A stretch of DNA of 64,000 nt from Methanoplanus limicola DSM 2279 (GTDB lineage: Archaea; Halobacteriota; Methanomicrobia; Methanomicrobiales; Methanomicrobiaceae). The position numbers and the translations under genes were made by a program. Of this stretch, positions 9,348 through 18,502 are shown piece by piece. The first letter of the stretch is position 1. Every line of letters begins with the position of its first letter. A model generated the notes under the pieces. The model worked only from the letters and a program-made list of their open reading frames with translations, made no database searches and was not told where the DNA came from. The stretch lies in assembly GCF_000243255.1 (NCBI RefSeq), contig NZ_CM001436.1, positions 3,083,175 to 3,147,174 of the forward strand, written 5' to 3'.

Positions 9348-10361
9348 ATGAATTCCGGTTCTGATAGCGGGGCTGAATATGCCGGCCTGCCTTTTGGCAG
9401 GGAGATCTCTGAAATAATTAAAAGGATCGAAATATCGCAGGACAGTTCAATCAAAAATATTGCTGTCATATCAGAGCCATATGCCGGAGATTATCTTATA
9501 ATAAACGGACTTCACGACATTCTTAAAGAGAGAGTCTGCCGGCACAAATTTGGATCAGTTCAGTACAAATATCCCGAACAGACTGAGATATGCCCGGATA
9601 AGGATATTGTTATTCTTGAGGGCTGCCACTACCTCTTTTCCAGAAGAATTGGCGGATATGAAAACCTCACCGGATTTTTAAGAGAGATATCTTTAGATGA
9701 AAGGATATATATCACATTCTGGAACTGTTTCGCGTGGAATTACATATCAGCAGCAACCGGTGCAGATTCATATTTTCAGGAGGTTATACGTATAAAACCG
9801 GCAAAACCTGATATGCTGATGGAGATTATCAGGGGAGAGTCTGAGAAAAAAACAGAATATATCGATGACCGCCCGAAATCTGACCGGAAACGCATTTATA
9901 TTGACTGGTATGAGAAGAAATTACCATATTCAGAGAAGACAGTCCCCTTCCCAAAACCCGTATATGAGAGCAATGTGGAAAAAGTACTGACTGGCAGTGA
10001 TGCGGAAGAGTACGCCTTTGAAAGGATTACTTCAATATCGGGGGGTAACCTGGGCGTTGCAAAGAAATTATGGAGAAAATCAGTTAATGATAACCAGTTC
10101 AGGCTTTCCGGGATCTCATCGAGGGACTCTGATATCAGTCTGAACTATAATGAGTCCTATATTCTGCTGCTGATAATTACATGGGGCGCTTTATCTGAAA
10201 AGGAGATCACTGACATGACAGGAACAGAGGATTCTGTCGCAAAACTCTTTGAACTCACCCTGCACGGTATTATCTTCAATGAAGGCGGGAGATATTCGAT
10301 AGATCCACTCAGATTTGTTCAGGCAAGGGACTACCTCAAAAGAATCAGGATGGTGTGGTAA
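9348..10361 (+). CDS. Unknown protein, degenerate NTPase-like with C-terminal winged helix
   Basis: A 337-residue soluble protein I do not recognise. The N-terminal half has an NTPase-like rhythm: strand 'IKNIAVISEPYAGDYLI' stands where a P-loop would be but lacks the GK(S/T); 'DIVILEGCHYLF' resembles a Walker B strand; 'IYITFWNCFAW' resembles a sensor-1 strand. The C-terminal ~80 residues ('SYILLLIITWGALSEKEI...GRYSIDPLRFVQARDYLK') look like a winged helix. So it may be an AAA/STAND-like ATPase that has lost nucleotide binding. Its stop lies two bases before the ATG of the MscS channel gene (the alternative GTG start of that gene overlaps it), so the two are probably an operon and may work together. 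It follows small-RNA-like copy 1. Confidence 0.7.
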   Translation: MNSGSDSGAEYAGLPFGREISEIIKRIEISQDSSIKNIAVISEPYAGDYLIINGLHDILKERVCRHKFGSVQYKYPEQTEICPDKDIVILEGCHYLFSRRIGGYENLTGFLREISLDERIYITFWNCFAWNYISAATGADSYFQEVIRIKPAKPDMLMEIIRGESEKKTEYIDDRPKSDRKRIYIDWYEKKLPYSEKTVPFPKPVYESNVEKVLTGSDAEEYAFERITSISGGNLGVAKKLWRKSVNDNQFRLSGISSRDSDISLNYNESYILLLIITWGALSEKEITDMTGTEDSVAKLFELTLHGIIFNEGGRYSIDPLRFVQARDYLKRIRMVW

Positions 10362-10363
10362 TT

Positions 10364-11257
10364 ATGGCTGACAGCATAACTTCTGATATAAGCAATATAT
10401 CCTTTGATAAATTTGACCCCGGACTTCTGATATCAATAGCATATATTCTGATACTTGCATGGGCGGTTGTGAAAATCTCAGGATTTCTGCTAATGCGACT
10501 TTCGGAGAGGGCGGGCCAGTACAGGATTGCAATAGCAATGATGATTCCGCTGCTAAAAATCATCGTCTATGCAGTCGCCCTCTACCTTGCAATAATACAG
10601 ATAATAGGGCCGTCACTATCCCTTCTTGTCGCATTTTCCGGACTGTTTGGTGCTGCAATCGGTTTTGGTCTGAAGGATGTCTTTGCAGATATTCTGGGCG
10701 GGCTTGTGATTATATTTGAACGTCCTTTTAAGATCGGAGATAAGATCTCAGTCGGGGACAGTTATGGGGAAGTAACGGATATCGGCCTTAGGGCAACAAG
10801 AATTGTTACACCGGACGACTCTGAAGTCTCAATTCCAAACTTTTTCATCTTCGATAAAAGTGTCTCATCCGGAAATGCAGGCTCAATGGAGATGATGATT
10901 GTAAATGATATATACATCAGTTCTGATTCTGATATAGAGAAAGCAATGAGAATTATGAGAGATGCAGTAGTGTCGTCCAGATATGTATATATTACAAGTG
11001 ACAGGCCATATACGATATTAACCAAAAATTACCCGTACTTTACAAGAATCAGGGCAAAAGCGTATGTAAATGATCTCAGGTATGAATTTGAGTTTATGTC
11101 AGATATGACAGTGCGTGCATGGAATGAGATGAAGAAAAACGGGATTAAGCCACCTTCTGTTTATGAACCAAAAACATATGCAGATGATGAAGTATCAGGC
11201 GGAATAATGGACAGTTTTTTAAACGTTAATGACAGTGTCAGCTTAAAAAGAGACTAA
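10364..11257 (+). CDS. mscS: Small-conductance mechanosensitive channel (MscS family)
   Basis: About 297 residues. Three membrane segments precede the beta domain; the pore-lining third helix reads 'LVAFSGLFGAAIGFGLKDVFADILGG', shown here by its core 'GAAIGFGLKDVFAD'. This is followed by the MscS beta domain with 'RPFKIGDKISVGD' and 'GEVTDIGLRATRI'. It would open under membrane tension to release solutes on osmotic down-shock. I chose ATG 10364 (GGTG at 10352-10355); GTG 10355 would add three residues and overlap the upstream gene. Length is that of the minimal E. coli MscS class. Confidence 0.92.
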   Translation: MADSITSDISNISFDKFDPGLLISIAYILILAWAVVKISGFLLMRLSERAGQYRIAIAMMIPLLKIIVYAVALYLAIIQIIGPSLSLLVAFSGLFGAAIGFGLKDVFADILGGLVIIFERPFKIGDKISVGDSYGEVTDIGLRATRIVTPDDSEVSIPNFFIFDKSVSSGNAGSMEMMIVNDIYISSDSDIEKAMRIMRDAVVSSRYVYITSDRPYTILTKNYPYFTRIRAKAYVNDLRYEFEFMSDMTVRAWNEMKKNGIKPPSVYEPKTYADDEVSGGIMDSFLNVNDSVSLKRD

Positions 11258-11258
11258 G

Positions 11259-11285
11259 ATCCGGACAATGTAAGACATTCCGGAT
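11259..11285 (+). terminator. Hairpin between convergent mscS and lipoprotein genes
   Basis: Inverted repeat atccgga ... tccggat (11259-11265 / 11279-11285), with inner atgt/acat pairing and a three-base loop. It sits directly after the mscS stop in a convergent junction, so it probably helps end one or both transcripts. There is no long T-tract. Confidence 0.4.
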
Positions 11286-11369
11286 TAATATCCGGAATTC
11301 TGAAAATACATCTGAAAACTGTTCAGTATCTCTGCCCGCAATACCACGTAACTATCTTTTCCGGGAATA

Positions 11370-11882
11370 TTACTCGGCATACCAGATATTTACATCCGCA
11401 GTTACCAGTTTATTGCCCTGATTCCAGAGTACAACATTTAAAGGTTCAGCTGAGAACTGTTCAATAACTTTGTAATTTACATCATCGTATCTTGCAATCG
11501 TCTCATATTCTCCGGTATTTGTCGCCATCTTAGTGTTAAATGCCTTAAGATTCTCATCATTTAAGAAGAGGACAGTTATCGGATGATTAGCCTTAACTTC
11601 AACCTTTAATTTGTCAAATCTCTGTCCGTGTGCACTCGGAGTATATGTAAAATAACCGCCTAGTGGATTTAATGTGTTTGTTCCCTCACGCCAGACAGTC
11701 CACTCAGTCTCCTGCACTGTCGGAATCTCCAATGTCGCCTGCGGGGTTGAAACCGCAGCAGGGACGGGGGTTGCCACCGTTGCCGGCACCGGCTGTGAAA
11801 CCGTATCCGAACATCCGGCAGCCATAACAGCGACCATAAAAAGAGCTGTAATAAGAATAAATGCTTTTAAACCTGAATCCAT
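11370..11882 (-). CDS. Secreted lipoprotein of unknown function
   Basis: 170 residues. A signal peptide ends in a lipobox-like 'MAAGCS' (Cys24), followed by a Thr/Pro/Ala-rich linker of about 35 residues, then a compact beta-rich domain ('TEWTVWREGTNTLNPLGGYF' to the end). It would be anchored to the outer face of the cell membrane. I recognise no family; beta-rich lipoproteins with this linker style are common in Methanomicrobiales. It is monocistronic, convergent with mscS, and followed upstream by a 348-base gap before the abrB gene. Confidence 0.8.
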   Translation of the reverse strand: MDSGLKAFILITALFMVAVMAAGCSDTVSQPVPATVATPVPAAVSTPQATLEIPTVQETEWTVWREGTNTLNPLGGYFTYTPSAHGQRFDKLKVEVKANHPITVLFLNDENLKAFNTKMATNTGEYETIARYDDVNYKVIEQFSAEPLNVVLWNQGNKLVTADVNIWYAE

Positions 11883-12230
11883 AATAACACCTGTTGACTT
11901 ACATTATTTTTAATCCAGATAAAATTAATCACTTAATAATCATCCATTGCAGATATTCTTTTTACAGCATACAGATGTGCCAACAGCAGATAAGCATTGG
12001 AGTTCCCCGGGCATGAATAAATTACAGCCTTAAACAGTATTAATTGCTGTCCGGTATAATCCCTGCTTAACCTGAACATTATTATCTTAAACAGCTGTTT
12101 AAGAGCATTAAATCATTATTTAGTCAGACATCCCCTCAGGAAACCCGGATTCATAATCTGGAATATACAGATATCCGGTATTAGACAATCAGTTAAATAT
12201 CACATCTTACAAATAAGAAATGTAAGACCC
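11883..12230. other. 348-base intergenic region between divergent lipoprotein and abrB genes
   Basis: AT-rich, with no coding signature on either strand. It must contain the promoters of both divergent genes. The one clear structure is the inverted repeat at 12205-12227, listed separately. I see nothing else. Confidence 0.6.
12205..12227. promoter_or_regulatory. Candidate AbrB operator, inverted repeat at the antitoxin start
   Basis: Perfect 7-base arms tcttaca (12205-12211) and tgtaaga (12221-12227) separated by 9 bases, ending three bases before the antitoxin ATG. Antitoxins of the AbrB/MazE type usually repress their own operon by binding such a site; that this one does so is inference. 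Confidence 0.5.
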
Positions 12231-12473
12231 ATGCCACTTATTGATATGAAAACCGGAACAATAACAGAAAAAGGCCAGATTGTCATCCCAAAAAGCATCA
12301 GGGATATGTTTGGGACAGGAACTAAAGTTGCATTTCTGGCATATGACGACAGAATTGAAATAAGACCACTTGAGGAGATAGATGATGCTTTATCATGTGC
12401 ACACGCAAGTGAAAAAGTGCTGGCAAAAGACTGGCTTTCAAAAGAAGAAGATAAAGCATGGAAAAATTTGTAA
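12231..12473 (+). CDS. AbrB/MazE-family antitoxin
   Basis: 80 residues with an N-terminal SpoVT/AbrB swapped-hairpin DNA-binding domain: 'GTITEKGQIVIPKSIRDMFG' is diagnostic. The C-terminal 35 residues, acidic and helical ('ASEKVLAKDWLSKEEDKAWK'), are the usual toxin-binding tail. It should neutralise the MazF/PemK toxin encoded next and repress the pair through the inverted repeat that touches its start. An internal ATG at 12246 is an alternative start. Its last 16 bases overlap the toxin reading frame. The antitoxin is intact although the toxin gene is broken. Confidence 0.88.
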   Translation: MPLIDMKTGTITEKGQIVIPKSIRDMFGTGTKVAFLAYDDRIEIRPLEEIDDALSCAHASEKVLAKDWLSKEEDKAWKNL

Positions 12474-12801
12474 AAGGGGAAGTTCTGGCTGTACCATTTC
12501 CATTCTCTGATCTATCTGACTTTAAGAGAAGGCCTGTTCTGGTAATAGCAACTCCTGAAGGAGAAGATATTATTGTATGCCAGATAACGCCGGCAAAGAA
12601 ATGACAACTATTCTGTTGAGATTACCAATTCAGATTTTGAGAGAGGCAGTTTAAACCTAAAGAGCTTCGCACGGACACAGAGAATATTCACAATGGATAA
12701 AAAAAATCGTAATATATTCGGCAGGAATACTAAAAATAGAAAAAATCAGTCAGGTTGAAGAGGTAATGGTTCACATATTCACCGGAGAAAACTCTTTTTA
12801 A
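12458..12801 (+). pseudogene. MazF/PemK-family toxin gene with two frameshifts
   Basis: Starting from ATG 12458 the frame encodes 'KGEVLAVPFPFSDLSDFKRR', 'PVLVIATPEG' and 'CQITPAKK', a typical PemK/MazF endoribonuclease N-terminus, then stops at TGA 12602-12604. The next part continues in the +1 frame ('DNYSVEITNSDFERGSL', 'SFARTQRIFTMDKK'), and after an A8 run (12699-12706) the last part is in yet another frame ('IVIYSAGILKIEKISQ'), ending at TAA 12799-12801. Each break is explained by one extra base. The gene is therefore inactive as read, unless these are assembly errors. The antitoxin partner directly upstream is intact. Confidence 0.85.
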
Positions 12802-12823
12802 CCATTACAATTATCCATTTAAT

Positions 12824-13759
12824 ATGAGATATTACCCCAATCCCAGCGAGAATGCAGATCTCGGATTAATAAATAATGCAATAGAAGAGGCATTCTCTGA
12901 GCACGGGAGAGGAAATGTCCGGATGCCGCCAAAATCCTACATCTTCTTTGACAAAGGTGATTTCAGGACAATGCCGGCATATATACCCTCCTTAAATATA
13001 GCAGGAGTGAAGGTGGTTAATGTCCACCCCAACAACAGGGAACACGGACTTCCGACTGTGATGGCCCTTCTTATACTAATCGATCCAAAAACCGGATATC
13101 CATATGCTTTGATGAATGCAACAGAACTGACCGACCTCCGGACAGCCGCCGCCGGTGCAGTTGCCGCAAAGCACCTCTCCCCGAAGAAGAGCGTTGTAAT
13201 GGGAGTAATGGGAAGCGGAAATCAGGCAAAGGCCCAGATTGCGGCAACCGCCGCTGAGCTTGAGATAGAAGAACTCAGGATATGGAGCCGGGACGGGAGA
13301 AATGCAGAGAAACTATGTGAGTTATACAGCAGATATGAATGCAGGTCAGAAAAACCTGAGAAGGTCTGCGACTGTGACCTCCTCGTGACCACAACACCTT
13401 CCGTAAAACCGGTAGTAAAGGATGAATGGATAAACAAAGGAACCCATATAAACGCCATAGGGGCTGATGCACCCGGCAAGCAGGAGCTTGAAGCAACTCT
13501 GCTGAAAAGGGCAACAGTAATTGTGGACGACTATGCACAGGCCCTTCATTCCGGGGAGATAAATATACCCATAAGCAGCGGATATTATACCGAAAAAGAG
13601 ATTTCCGGCACAATCGGGGAGTATGTGCTCGGAAAAAAAGCCAGAAGAAGCAGTGATGAGATCACAATATTTGACTCCACCGGACTTGCCATTCAGGACC
13701 TTGCGATAGCAAAGGCAGTTATAATCTCAGAAAACACTATTAAGCTGAATTTCCCCTGA
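12824..13759 (+). CDS. Ornithine cyclodeaminase / alanine dehydrogenase family enzyme
   Basis: 311 residues of the ornithine cyclodeaminase/mu-crystallin family, NAD(P)-dependent enzymes acting on amino or imino acids. 'MPPKSYIFF' and 'MPAYIPSL' lie in the substrate half; 'ATELTDLRTAAAGAVAAKHL' carries the conserved TxxRTAA; the Rossmann fold follows with 'VMGVMGSGNQAKAQI'; 'LVTTTPSVKPVV' and 'INAIGADAPGKQEL' are also family marks. In archaea the family includes alanine dehydrogenase, so either activity is possible. The start is ATG 12824, 22 bases after the broken toxin gene. It converges on hisF. Confidence 0.88.
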   Translation: MRYYPNPSENADLGLINNAIEEAFSEHGRGNVRMPPKSYIFFDKGDFRTMPAYIPSLNIAGVKVVNVHPNNREHGLPTVMALLILIDPKTGYPYALMNATELTDLRTAAAGAVAAKHLSPKKSVVMGVMGSGNQAKAQIAATAAELEIEELRIWSRDGRNAEKLCELYSRYECRSEKPEKVCDCDLLVTTTPSVKPVVKDEWINKGTHINAIGADAPGKQELEATLLKRATVIVDDYAQALHSGEINIPISSGYYTEKEISGTIGEYVLGKKARRSSDEITIFDSTGLAIQDLAIAKAVIISENTIKLNFP

Positions 13760-13796
13760 AAAATATATATTATAAGTCCCGCAGAATGCAGAAATC

Positions 13797-13833
13797 CCGG
13801 CAGAGCAAAAAAAAGCTGCCGGAATCAAAAAAA
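13797..13833 (-). terminator. Hairpin and T-tracts ending the hisF transcript
   Basis: Arms ccggcag (13797-13803) and ctgccgg (13816-13822) flank a run of A; another A8 lies at 13827-13834. Read on the minus strand this gives T8, hairpin arm, T8 directly after hisF, as expected for archaeal T-tract termination. It lies between convergent genes. Confidence 0.5.
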
Positions 13834-13862
13834 ACAGCATATAAAACTATACAGGACAGGTG

Positions 13863-14675
13863 TTACCAGTCCATCCGGACAGGAACATCCCTTCTGAGCA
13901 GGTACTCTTTAACGTCCCTGACAGTCATCTCGCCGAAGTGAAAGACTGACGCGGCAAGGCAGGCATCGGCATGACCTTTAACAAAACCGTCATAAAAATG
14001 TTGAATATTGCCCACACCGCCGGAGGCTATAACCGGAATTCCAACCTCAGACGCAATCTTTGCAGTTACCGGAATGTCAAAACCCTGCTTAACGCCGTCA
14101 GTCTCCATCGAGGTCAGCAGAATCTCACCGGCGCCACGCTCTTCAGCCTCCTTCGCCCATGAAACGGCATCAATGCCGGTAGGTTTACTGCCCCCGTAGA
14201 TTACAACCTCATACCAGCATACACTTCCGTCAGGCATAACAATCTCATTCACACCGTCCTTCATCTCATCATTCCGGCGGGCATCAATCGCCGCAACAAT
14301 ACACTGGTTCCCAAACATCTCCGCACCTTCATTGATGAGTCCGGGATTTTTAACGGCACTCGTATTGACAGATACCTTATCCGCACCTGCACGCAGAAGG
14401 GCAGTCATATCACCAGTCGTACTTATTCCGCCACCAACAGTAAGCGGGAGAAACAGCTCATCCGCCGCCCTCTCGATGACATGAATAAGGGCACTTCTCC
14501 CCTCTTTTGATGCAGTAATATCAAGAAATACTACTTCATCCGCACCCTGGTCATTATAGCGGCACGCAAGCTCAACGGGATCACCGGCATCACGAAGGCC
14601 TAAAAAGTTCGTGCCCTTCACAACACGCCCGGATTTCAGATCAAGGCAGGGAATTATACGTTTGGTTAATGCCAT
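13863..14675 (-). CDS. hisF: Imidazole glycerol phosphate synthase, cyclase subunit
   Basis: 270-residue (beta-alpha)8 barrel that, with HisH, turns PRFAR plus glutamine-derived ammonia into imidazole glycerol phosphate and AICAR in histidine synthesis. The catalytic aspartates are Asp12 in '[13 protein letters not shown]' and the Asp of 'AAIDARR' near residue 131. Phosphate loops 'TVGGGIST' and 'ASGGVGN' are visible. Slightly longer than bacterial HisF (about 255) because of an insertion around '[19 protein letters not shown]', as in other archaeal versions. No other his gene is nearby. Confidence 0.96.
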   Translation of the reverse strand: MALTKRIIPCLDLKSGRVVKGTNFLGLRDAGDPVELACRYNDQGADEVVFLDITASKEGRSALIHVIERAADELFLPLTVGGGISTTGDMTALLRAGADKVSVNTSAVKNPGLINEGAEMFGNQCIVAAIDARRNDEMKDGVNEIVMPDGSVCWYEVVIYGGSKPTGIDAVSWAKEAEERGAGEILLTSMETDGVKQGFDIPVTAKIASEVGIPVIASGGVGNIQHFYDGFVKGHADACLAASVFHFGEMTVRDVKEYLLRRDVPVRMDW

Positions 14676-14774
14676 AGCTGAAGAATATATTGAACTCTCA
14701 AACGTATTTACACTTTTTGAACTGCCGCCGGACTCTGGCAGGCGGATTTACGCATAATAGGCTAAAAATACCAC

Positions 14775-15029
14775 CTATTTCTTAAACTCATCCCACCTGA
14801 TTCTCCCTTCCCGGCAGCGCTGCCTCGTCTCCTCTACACCAATACCATAATGCTCAAGAGCAATCAGGACATTTCTCGGATCACGGGTAATATTGCGCAT
14901 CTTTCCGGACGGGAGTTTTTTCCAGAGAGTCCCCTCATCCATGTCCACATAGGAATTAACCGGCACATTCTCGCCATATCTCAATAATTCCTCCTTAAGC
15001 CGTACATCAACAGGACGAAGATTACCCAT
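14775..15029 (-). CDS. Small conserved-looking protein of unknown function
   Basis: 84 residues with balanced, highly charged composition and no membrane segment or signal peptide. Readable parts: 'RPVDVRLKEELLRYGENVPV', then 'WKKLPSGKMRN' and 'CREGRIRWDEFKK'. I do not recognise a domain. Codon use and composition match neighbours and the frame is far longer than chance in this region, so I take it as real. It is divergent from ahcY, sharing a 102-base promoter region. Confidence 0.65.
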   Translation of the reverse strand: MGNLRPVDVRLKEELLRYGENVPVNSYVDMDEGTLWKKLPSGKMRNITRDPRNVLIALEHYGIGVEETRQRCREGRIRWDEFKK

Positions 15030-15131
15030 AAAAAAACCTGAAATTCTTAAACCGTTTTACACCCAGGGATAAATAACTATTACCTATCAGTCAGAAAACT
15101 AATAGATATCATAGATAATTTAGGTGATATA

Positions 15132-16358
15132 TTGAAATCAGGAGAACTTAAAATGGGATGGGCCAGGCAGTACATGCCAGTGCTCGGGGAGATCAGAAAG
15201 AAATTTGAGGCTGAAAAACCGCTTGCAGGTCAGAAGATCGGAATGGCACTCCACATTGAGGCAAAGACCGCAGTTCTTGTCGAAACTCTCGCAGCAGGCG
15301 GTGCAGAGGTTTACATCACAGGATGCAACCCTCTCTCCACACAGGACGATGTCGCAGAGGCACTTGACAGGGTAAAAGGCGTTCACTGCTACGCACAGCG
15401 TGCATGCAGCAATGAAGACTACTACGCAGCAATCGACAAAGTGCTGGATCAGAACCCCACAGTCACAATCGATGACGGAATGGATCTGATACACAGGCTC
15501 CACACCGGAAGAAGAGAACTCCTGGACAATATCGTGGGCGGATGCGAGGAGACAACAACCGGAATTCACCGCCTGCGTGCAATGGCAGCAGACGGAGCAC
15601 TTGAATTTCCGGTAATAGCCGTCAATGACACACCTATGAAGAGGTGCTTTGACAATGTCCACGGTACAGGAGAGAGTGCACTCTCAGCAGTAATGATAAC
15701 CACAAACAGCCTCATAGGCGGGAAATGGTTTGTCGTTGCCGGATACGGGTACTGCGGAAGGGGACTTGCAAAGATGGCACACGGACTCGGTGCAAAGGTT
15801 GTCGTAACCGAGATCGACCCAAGAAGGGCACTTGAGGCACACATGGACGGATACCATGTAATGTCAATGGCAGAAGCCGCAAAGATAGGAGACATCTTTG
15901 TGACAACAACCGGAAATACATCCGTCATCTCTGAAAAAGACTTCAGGAATATGAAAGACGGTGTAATCCTCTCCAATGCAGGACACTTCAATGTCGAGAT
16001 AGACATACCCTGGCTTGAGGCAAACAAGGACGGATACGAGGCAAGGGACAGTATAGAGACCTACATCATTGACAACAAGAGGATCAACATACTTGCTGAA
16101 GGCCGCCTTGTAAACCTTGCAACAATGAAAGGCATGGGCCACCCGATTGAGGTCATGGACCTCTCCTTCGCACTCCAGGCACTCTGTTCGGATTATATCC
16201 TGAGGGAGGGACCCGGACTTACAGGCGGAGTATATGAAGTTCCGAATGAGATAGACGTCAGTGTAGCCTCAATAAAACTGAAGTCACTCGGTGTCGAGAT
16301 AGACAGGCTTACCGAAGAACAGGAGCATTATATGAACTCCTGGGATATCGGAACATAA
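15132..16358 (+). CDS. ahcY: Adenosylhomocysteinase-family protein
   Basis: 408 residues. AhcY splits S-adenosylhomocysteine to adenosine and homocysteine after methyl transfer. The NAD site is 'GYGYCGRG' (204-211). Substrate and domain marks include 'MGWARQYMPVL', 'CNPLSTQDDVAEAL', 'DDGMDLI' and 'GNTSVISEKDF'. Length fits the short archaeal form lacking the bacterial/plant insertion. The start is probably TTG 15132 behind ggtgat (15123-15128); ATG 15153 behind ggag (15141-15144) is a serious alternative that would drop seven residues. In Methanocaldococcus a homologue prefers S-inosylhomocysteine after deamination of SAH, so the true substrate is open. Confidence 0.94.
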   Translation: MKSGELKMGWARQYMPVLGEIRKKFEAEKPLAGQKIGMALHIEAKTAVLVETLAAGGAEVYITGCNPLSTQDDVAEALDRVKGVHCYAQRACSNEDYYAAIDKVLDQNPTVTIDDGMDLIHRLHTGRRELLDNIVGGCEETTTGIHRLRAMAADGALEFPVIAVNDTPMKRCFDNVHGTGESALSAVMITTNSLIGGKWFVVAGYGYCGRGLAKMAHGLGAKVVVTEIDPRRALEAHMDGYHVMSMAEAAKIGDIFVTTTGNTSVISEKDFRNMKDGVILSNAGHFNVEIDIPWLEANKDGYEARDSIETYIIDNKRINILAEGRLVNLATMKGMGHPIEVMDLSFALQALCSDYILREGPGLTGGVYEVPNEIDVSVASIKLKSLGVEIDRLTEEQEHYMNSWDIGT

Positions 16359-16407
16359 ATAGTATTTAACTGAACTGATTACGGCCTGAACTGCACATAA
16401 TGCAGAA

Positions 16408-18237
16408 TCAGGCACCATACCTTTTTTTAAGCGGAAAACGAATCTTCCAGCAGACACCTTCATTCTTAACAAGCTCAATAGTCCCGTCCAGCTGAGAACG
16501 GACAATACTTGTAATTATTGTAATTCCAAGTGACCTGGAATTGATGAGATCTATATCTCCGCTTATTCCGATACCGTCATCACAGTATATCATATTGGCA
16601 TAACCGTCCTTACATTCACCCCGGAAGGTTATTTTGCCATTTTTCCTGCCCTTAAAGGCATATTTGACAGAATTGGTAATAAGCTCATTGAAAACAAGGC
16701 TTACTGGAATTGCGGTTTTAAGGTCAAAAAAACACCCGTCCGCTTCCACATCAAGTATGATGTCACAGTCTGCTGCATAATAGGCAAGCACCTCCAGACC
16801 AAGGGTTCTGAGATGTGAGTCTGCATCAATGGTGGAGACCTTATCAGAGAGATAAATTGCTTCATGAACAAGAGACATAGCAATAATACGTGACTGGGTC
16901 TCATTAAGGACTTCATTTATCATCTCATTCCCGGATTCATGCCTGTTTAAGTCAAGTAGGCTGATTATAACCTGAAGGTTATTCTTGACCCTGTGATGAA
17001 CCTCCTGCAAAAGAGCCGTCTTCTCTTCAAGAGAATTCCTGAGCATATTCTCCGAGAGCTTTCTTTCAGTAATATCAGAATAAATTATTCCAAAATAACC
17101 TATATCATAGGAGAAGACTGAGCAGACATAATAACGGCCTGAATCAGATGAGTAAGACTCAAACCTGGCCGGATTTCCGGTCCGGATGACACCCATAATC
17201 TCATCAAAATGTTCCCTGATTATTTCACTGTCCAGATCTGAGGAACATTTATTCAGGACTTTCTCCCTGGGTATACCCCTTACTGTTTCATAATGTCTGT
17301 TAACCTCAAGCATACAGAAATCATAAGGACATCCCTCCTCATCAAATATCACCTTAAAAAATGCAACACCGTCGGCCATATTGTCAAAAAGAGAGATGAA
17401 CTTTATCTTAAACTGGTGCTCACTCTCCTTTAGCTGATGATAAATGGTTGTAAACGGCCTTCTCAGGGCAGACTCCACAAACGCCTTGTACAAAAATATA
17501 AATGCAATTATCCTGAAGATATGCCCGATCAGATTTGAAAAGCCATAGACGCTCAGATATGTAGTAAATGAGATTTCAGCTAAAATTGTGAATATAATGG
17601 AGACAGATATTAATACATGAATATCCGGATCAAAGTAATCCTTATTTTTGTAAAGGAGAAGAAGAGCAGCAAAAAGAACGGCACATATGATATACTCACT
17701 GATTATCTTAAAGAGCGTCAGACCTTCCCCTTCGATGTAGCAGTCCGGAAATATGCCCAGAGGAGAGATTGTAAGAAGCAATCCGGCTGAAAGGAAGAGA
17801 TACAATAAAAAAAGCCTGTAGGGATTAGTTCTTTTGTTTAACAGAAGTATTGCGGACAGAAAAGTGAAGGCTTCAATATATCTTGATATTATCCATAACT
17901 GAGTTGCAAGGTTAGAAGATCCTGTATCAAAAGCATCAATGCCGCTGTAGGATATTGTATGCAGAAAATCAAAAGCCCCTATAAAAAAGCAGGCAACACC
18001 TATCACAAGCAGGAAATTGTTATCAATTCTGTCCTTAAGATTCCATACAATTACAAAGATAAGGCCGGTAATTACAACTGTAAAAAGCTCAATCATCGTA
18101 TGAAAGAGGACATAGCTATACAGGGAGGAGAGGAGAGCAGCAAGAATAATCATCAGTAAAATGAACCTGCTGCTGATACTGCTCATCTCACTGTCAGATA
18201 AATTGTTATTCCCATCTTCTGCCGGCAAAGGATCCAT
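16408..18237 (-). CDS. Membrane sensor histidine kinase (MASE3-PAS-HisKA_2)
   Basis: 609 residues. Residues ~20-265 hold about eight membrane helices with the MASE3 signature 'GAFDFLHTISYSGI'. A PAS domain follows at ~280-395, ending in 'GIIYSDITERK'. The dimerisation/phosphoacceptor helix is HisKA_2 type, 'LLQEVHHRVKNNLQVIISLL', with His415 (the His before Arg) the likely phosphorylated residue. The ATPase domain closes the protein: 'VFNELITNSVKYAF' is the N-box and 'DDGIGISG' the G1 box. No response regulator is adjacent, so its partner is elsewhere. The signal sensed by MASE3 is unknown. Confidence 0.92.
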   Translation of the reverse strand: MDPLPAEDGNNNLSDSEMSSISSRFILLMIILAALLSSLYSYVLFHTMIELFTVVITGLIFVIVWNLKDRIDNNFLLVIGVACFFIGAFDFLHTISYSGIDAFDTGSSNLATQLWIISRYIEAFTFLSAILLLNKRTNPYRLFLLYLFLSAGLLLTISPLGIFPDCYIEGEGLTLFKIISEYIICAVLFAALLLLYKNKDYFDPDIHVLISVSIIFTILAEISFTTYLSVYGFSNLIGHIFRIIAFIFLYKAFVESALRRPFTTIYHQLKESEHQFKIKFISLFDNMADGVAFFKVIFDEEGCPYDFCMLEVNRHYETVRGIPREKVLNKCSSDLDSEIIREHFDEIMGVIRTGNPARFESYSSDSGRYYVCSVFSYDIGYFGIIYSDITERKLSENMLRNSLEEKTALLQEVHHRVKNNLQVIISLLDLNRHESGNEMINEVLNETQSRIIAMSLVHEAIYLSDKVSTIDADSHLRTLGLEVLAYYAADCDIILDVEADGCFFDLKTAIPVSLVFNELITNSVKYAFKGRKNGKITFRGECKDGYANMIYCDDGIGISGDIDLINSRSLGITIITSIVRSQLDGTIELVKNEGVCWKIRFPLKKRYGA

Positions 18238-18502
18238 ATAAACTTTAAAGAGGTAATTCTGAAAGTTAATTAAAGTAACTGCAAATTCAAAAAAAGATTA
18301 GATCCCGGAATAACCTGTGAAAAAAGAATTCACAAATTCAAAAGAGAAGATGAAACCCGGGCAGATATTATTCCGGAAAAGACAGCCCGGATATAATTAT
18401 AAATCCGGGAAATACACAAATTATAATAATTTATAACTCAAACCTGCCGAAATATTAAAACATCTGTGAACTTCAGCCCACAAAAAAGAACGGGAAATAA
18501 CA

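Noticed and set aside
15138-15662. Long Cys-rich minus-strand frame opposite ahcY
   Set aside because: It is a shadow of the ahcY codon pattern; ahcY is certain and leaves no room for a second gene.
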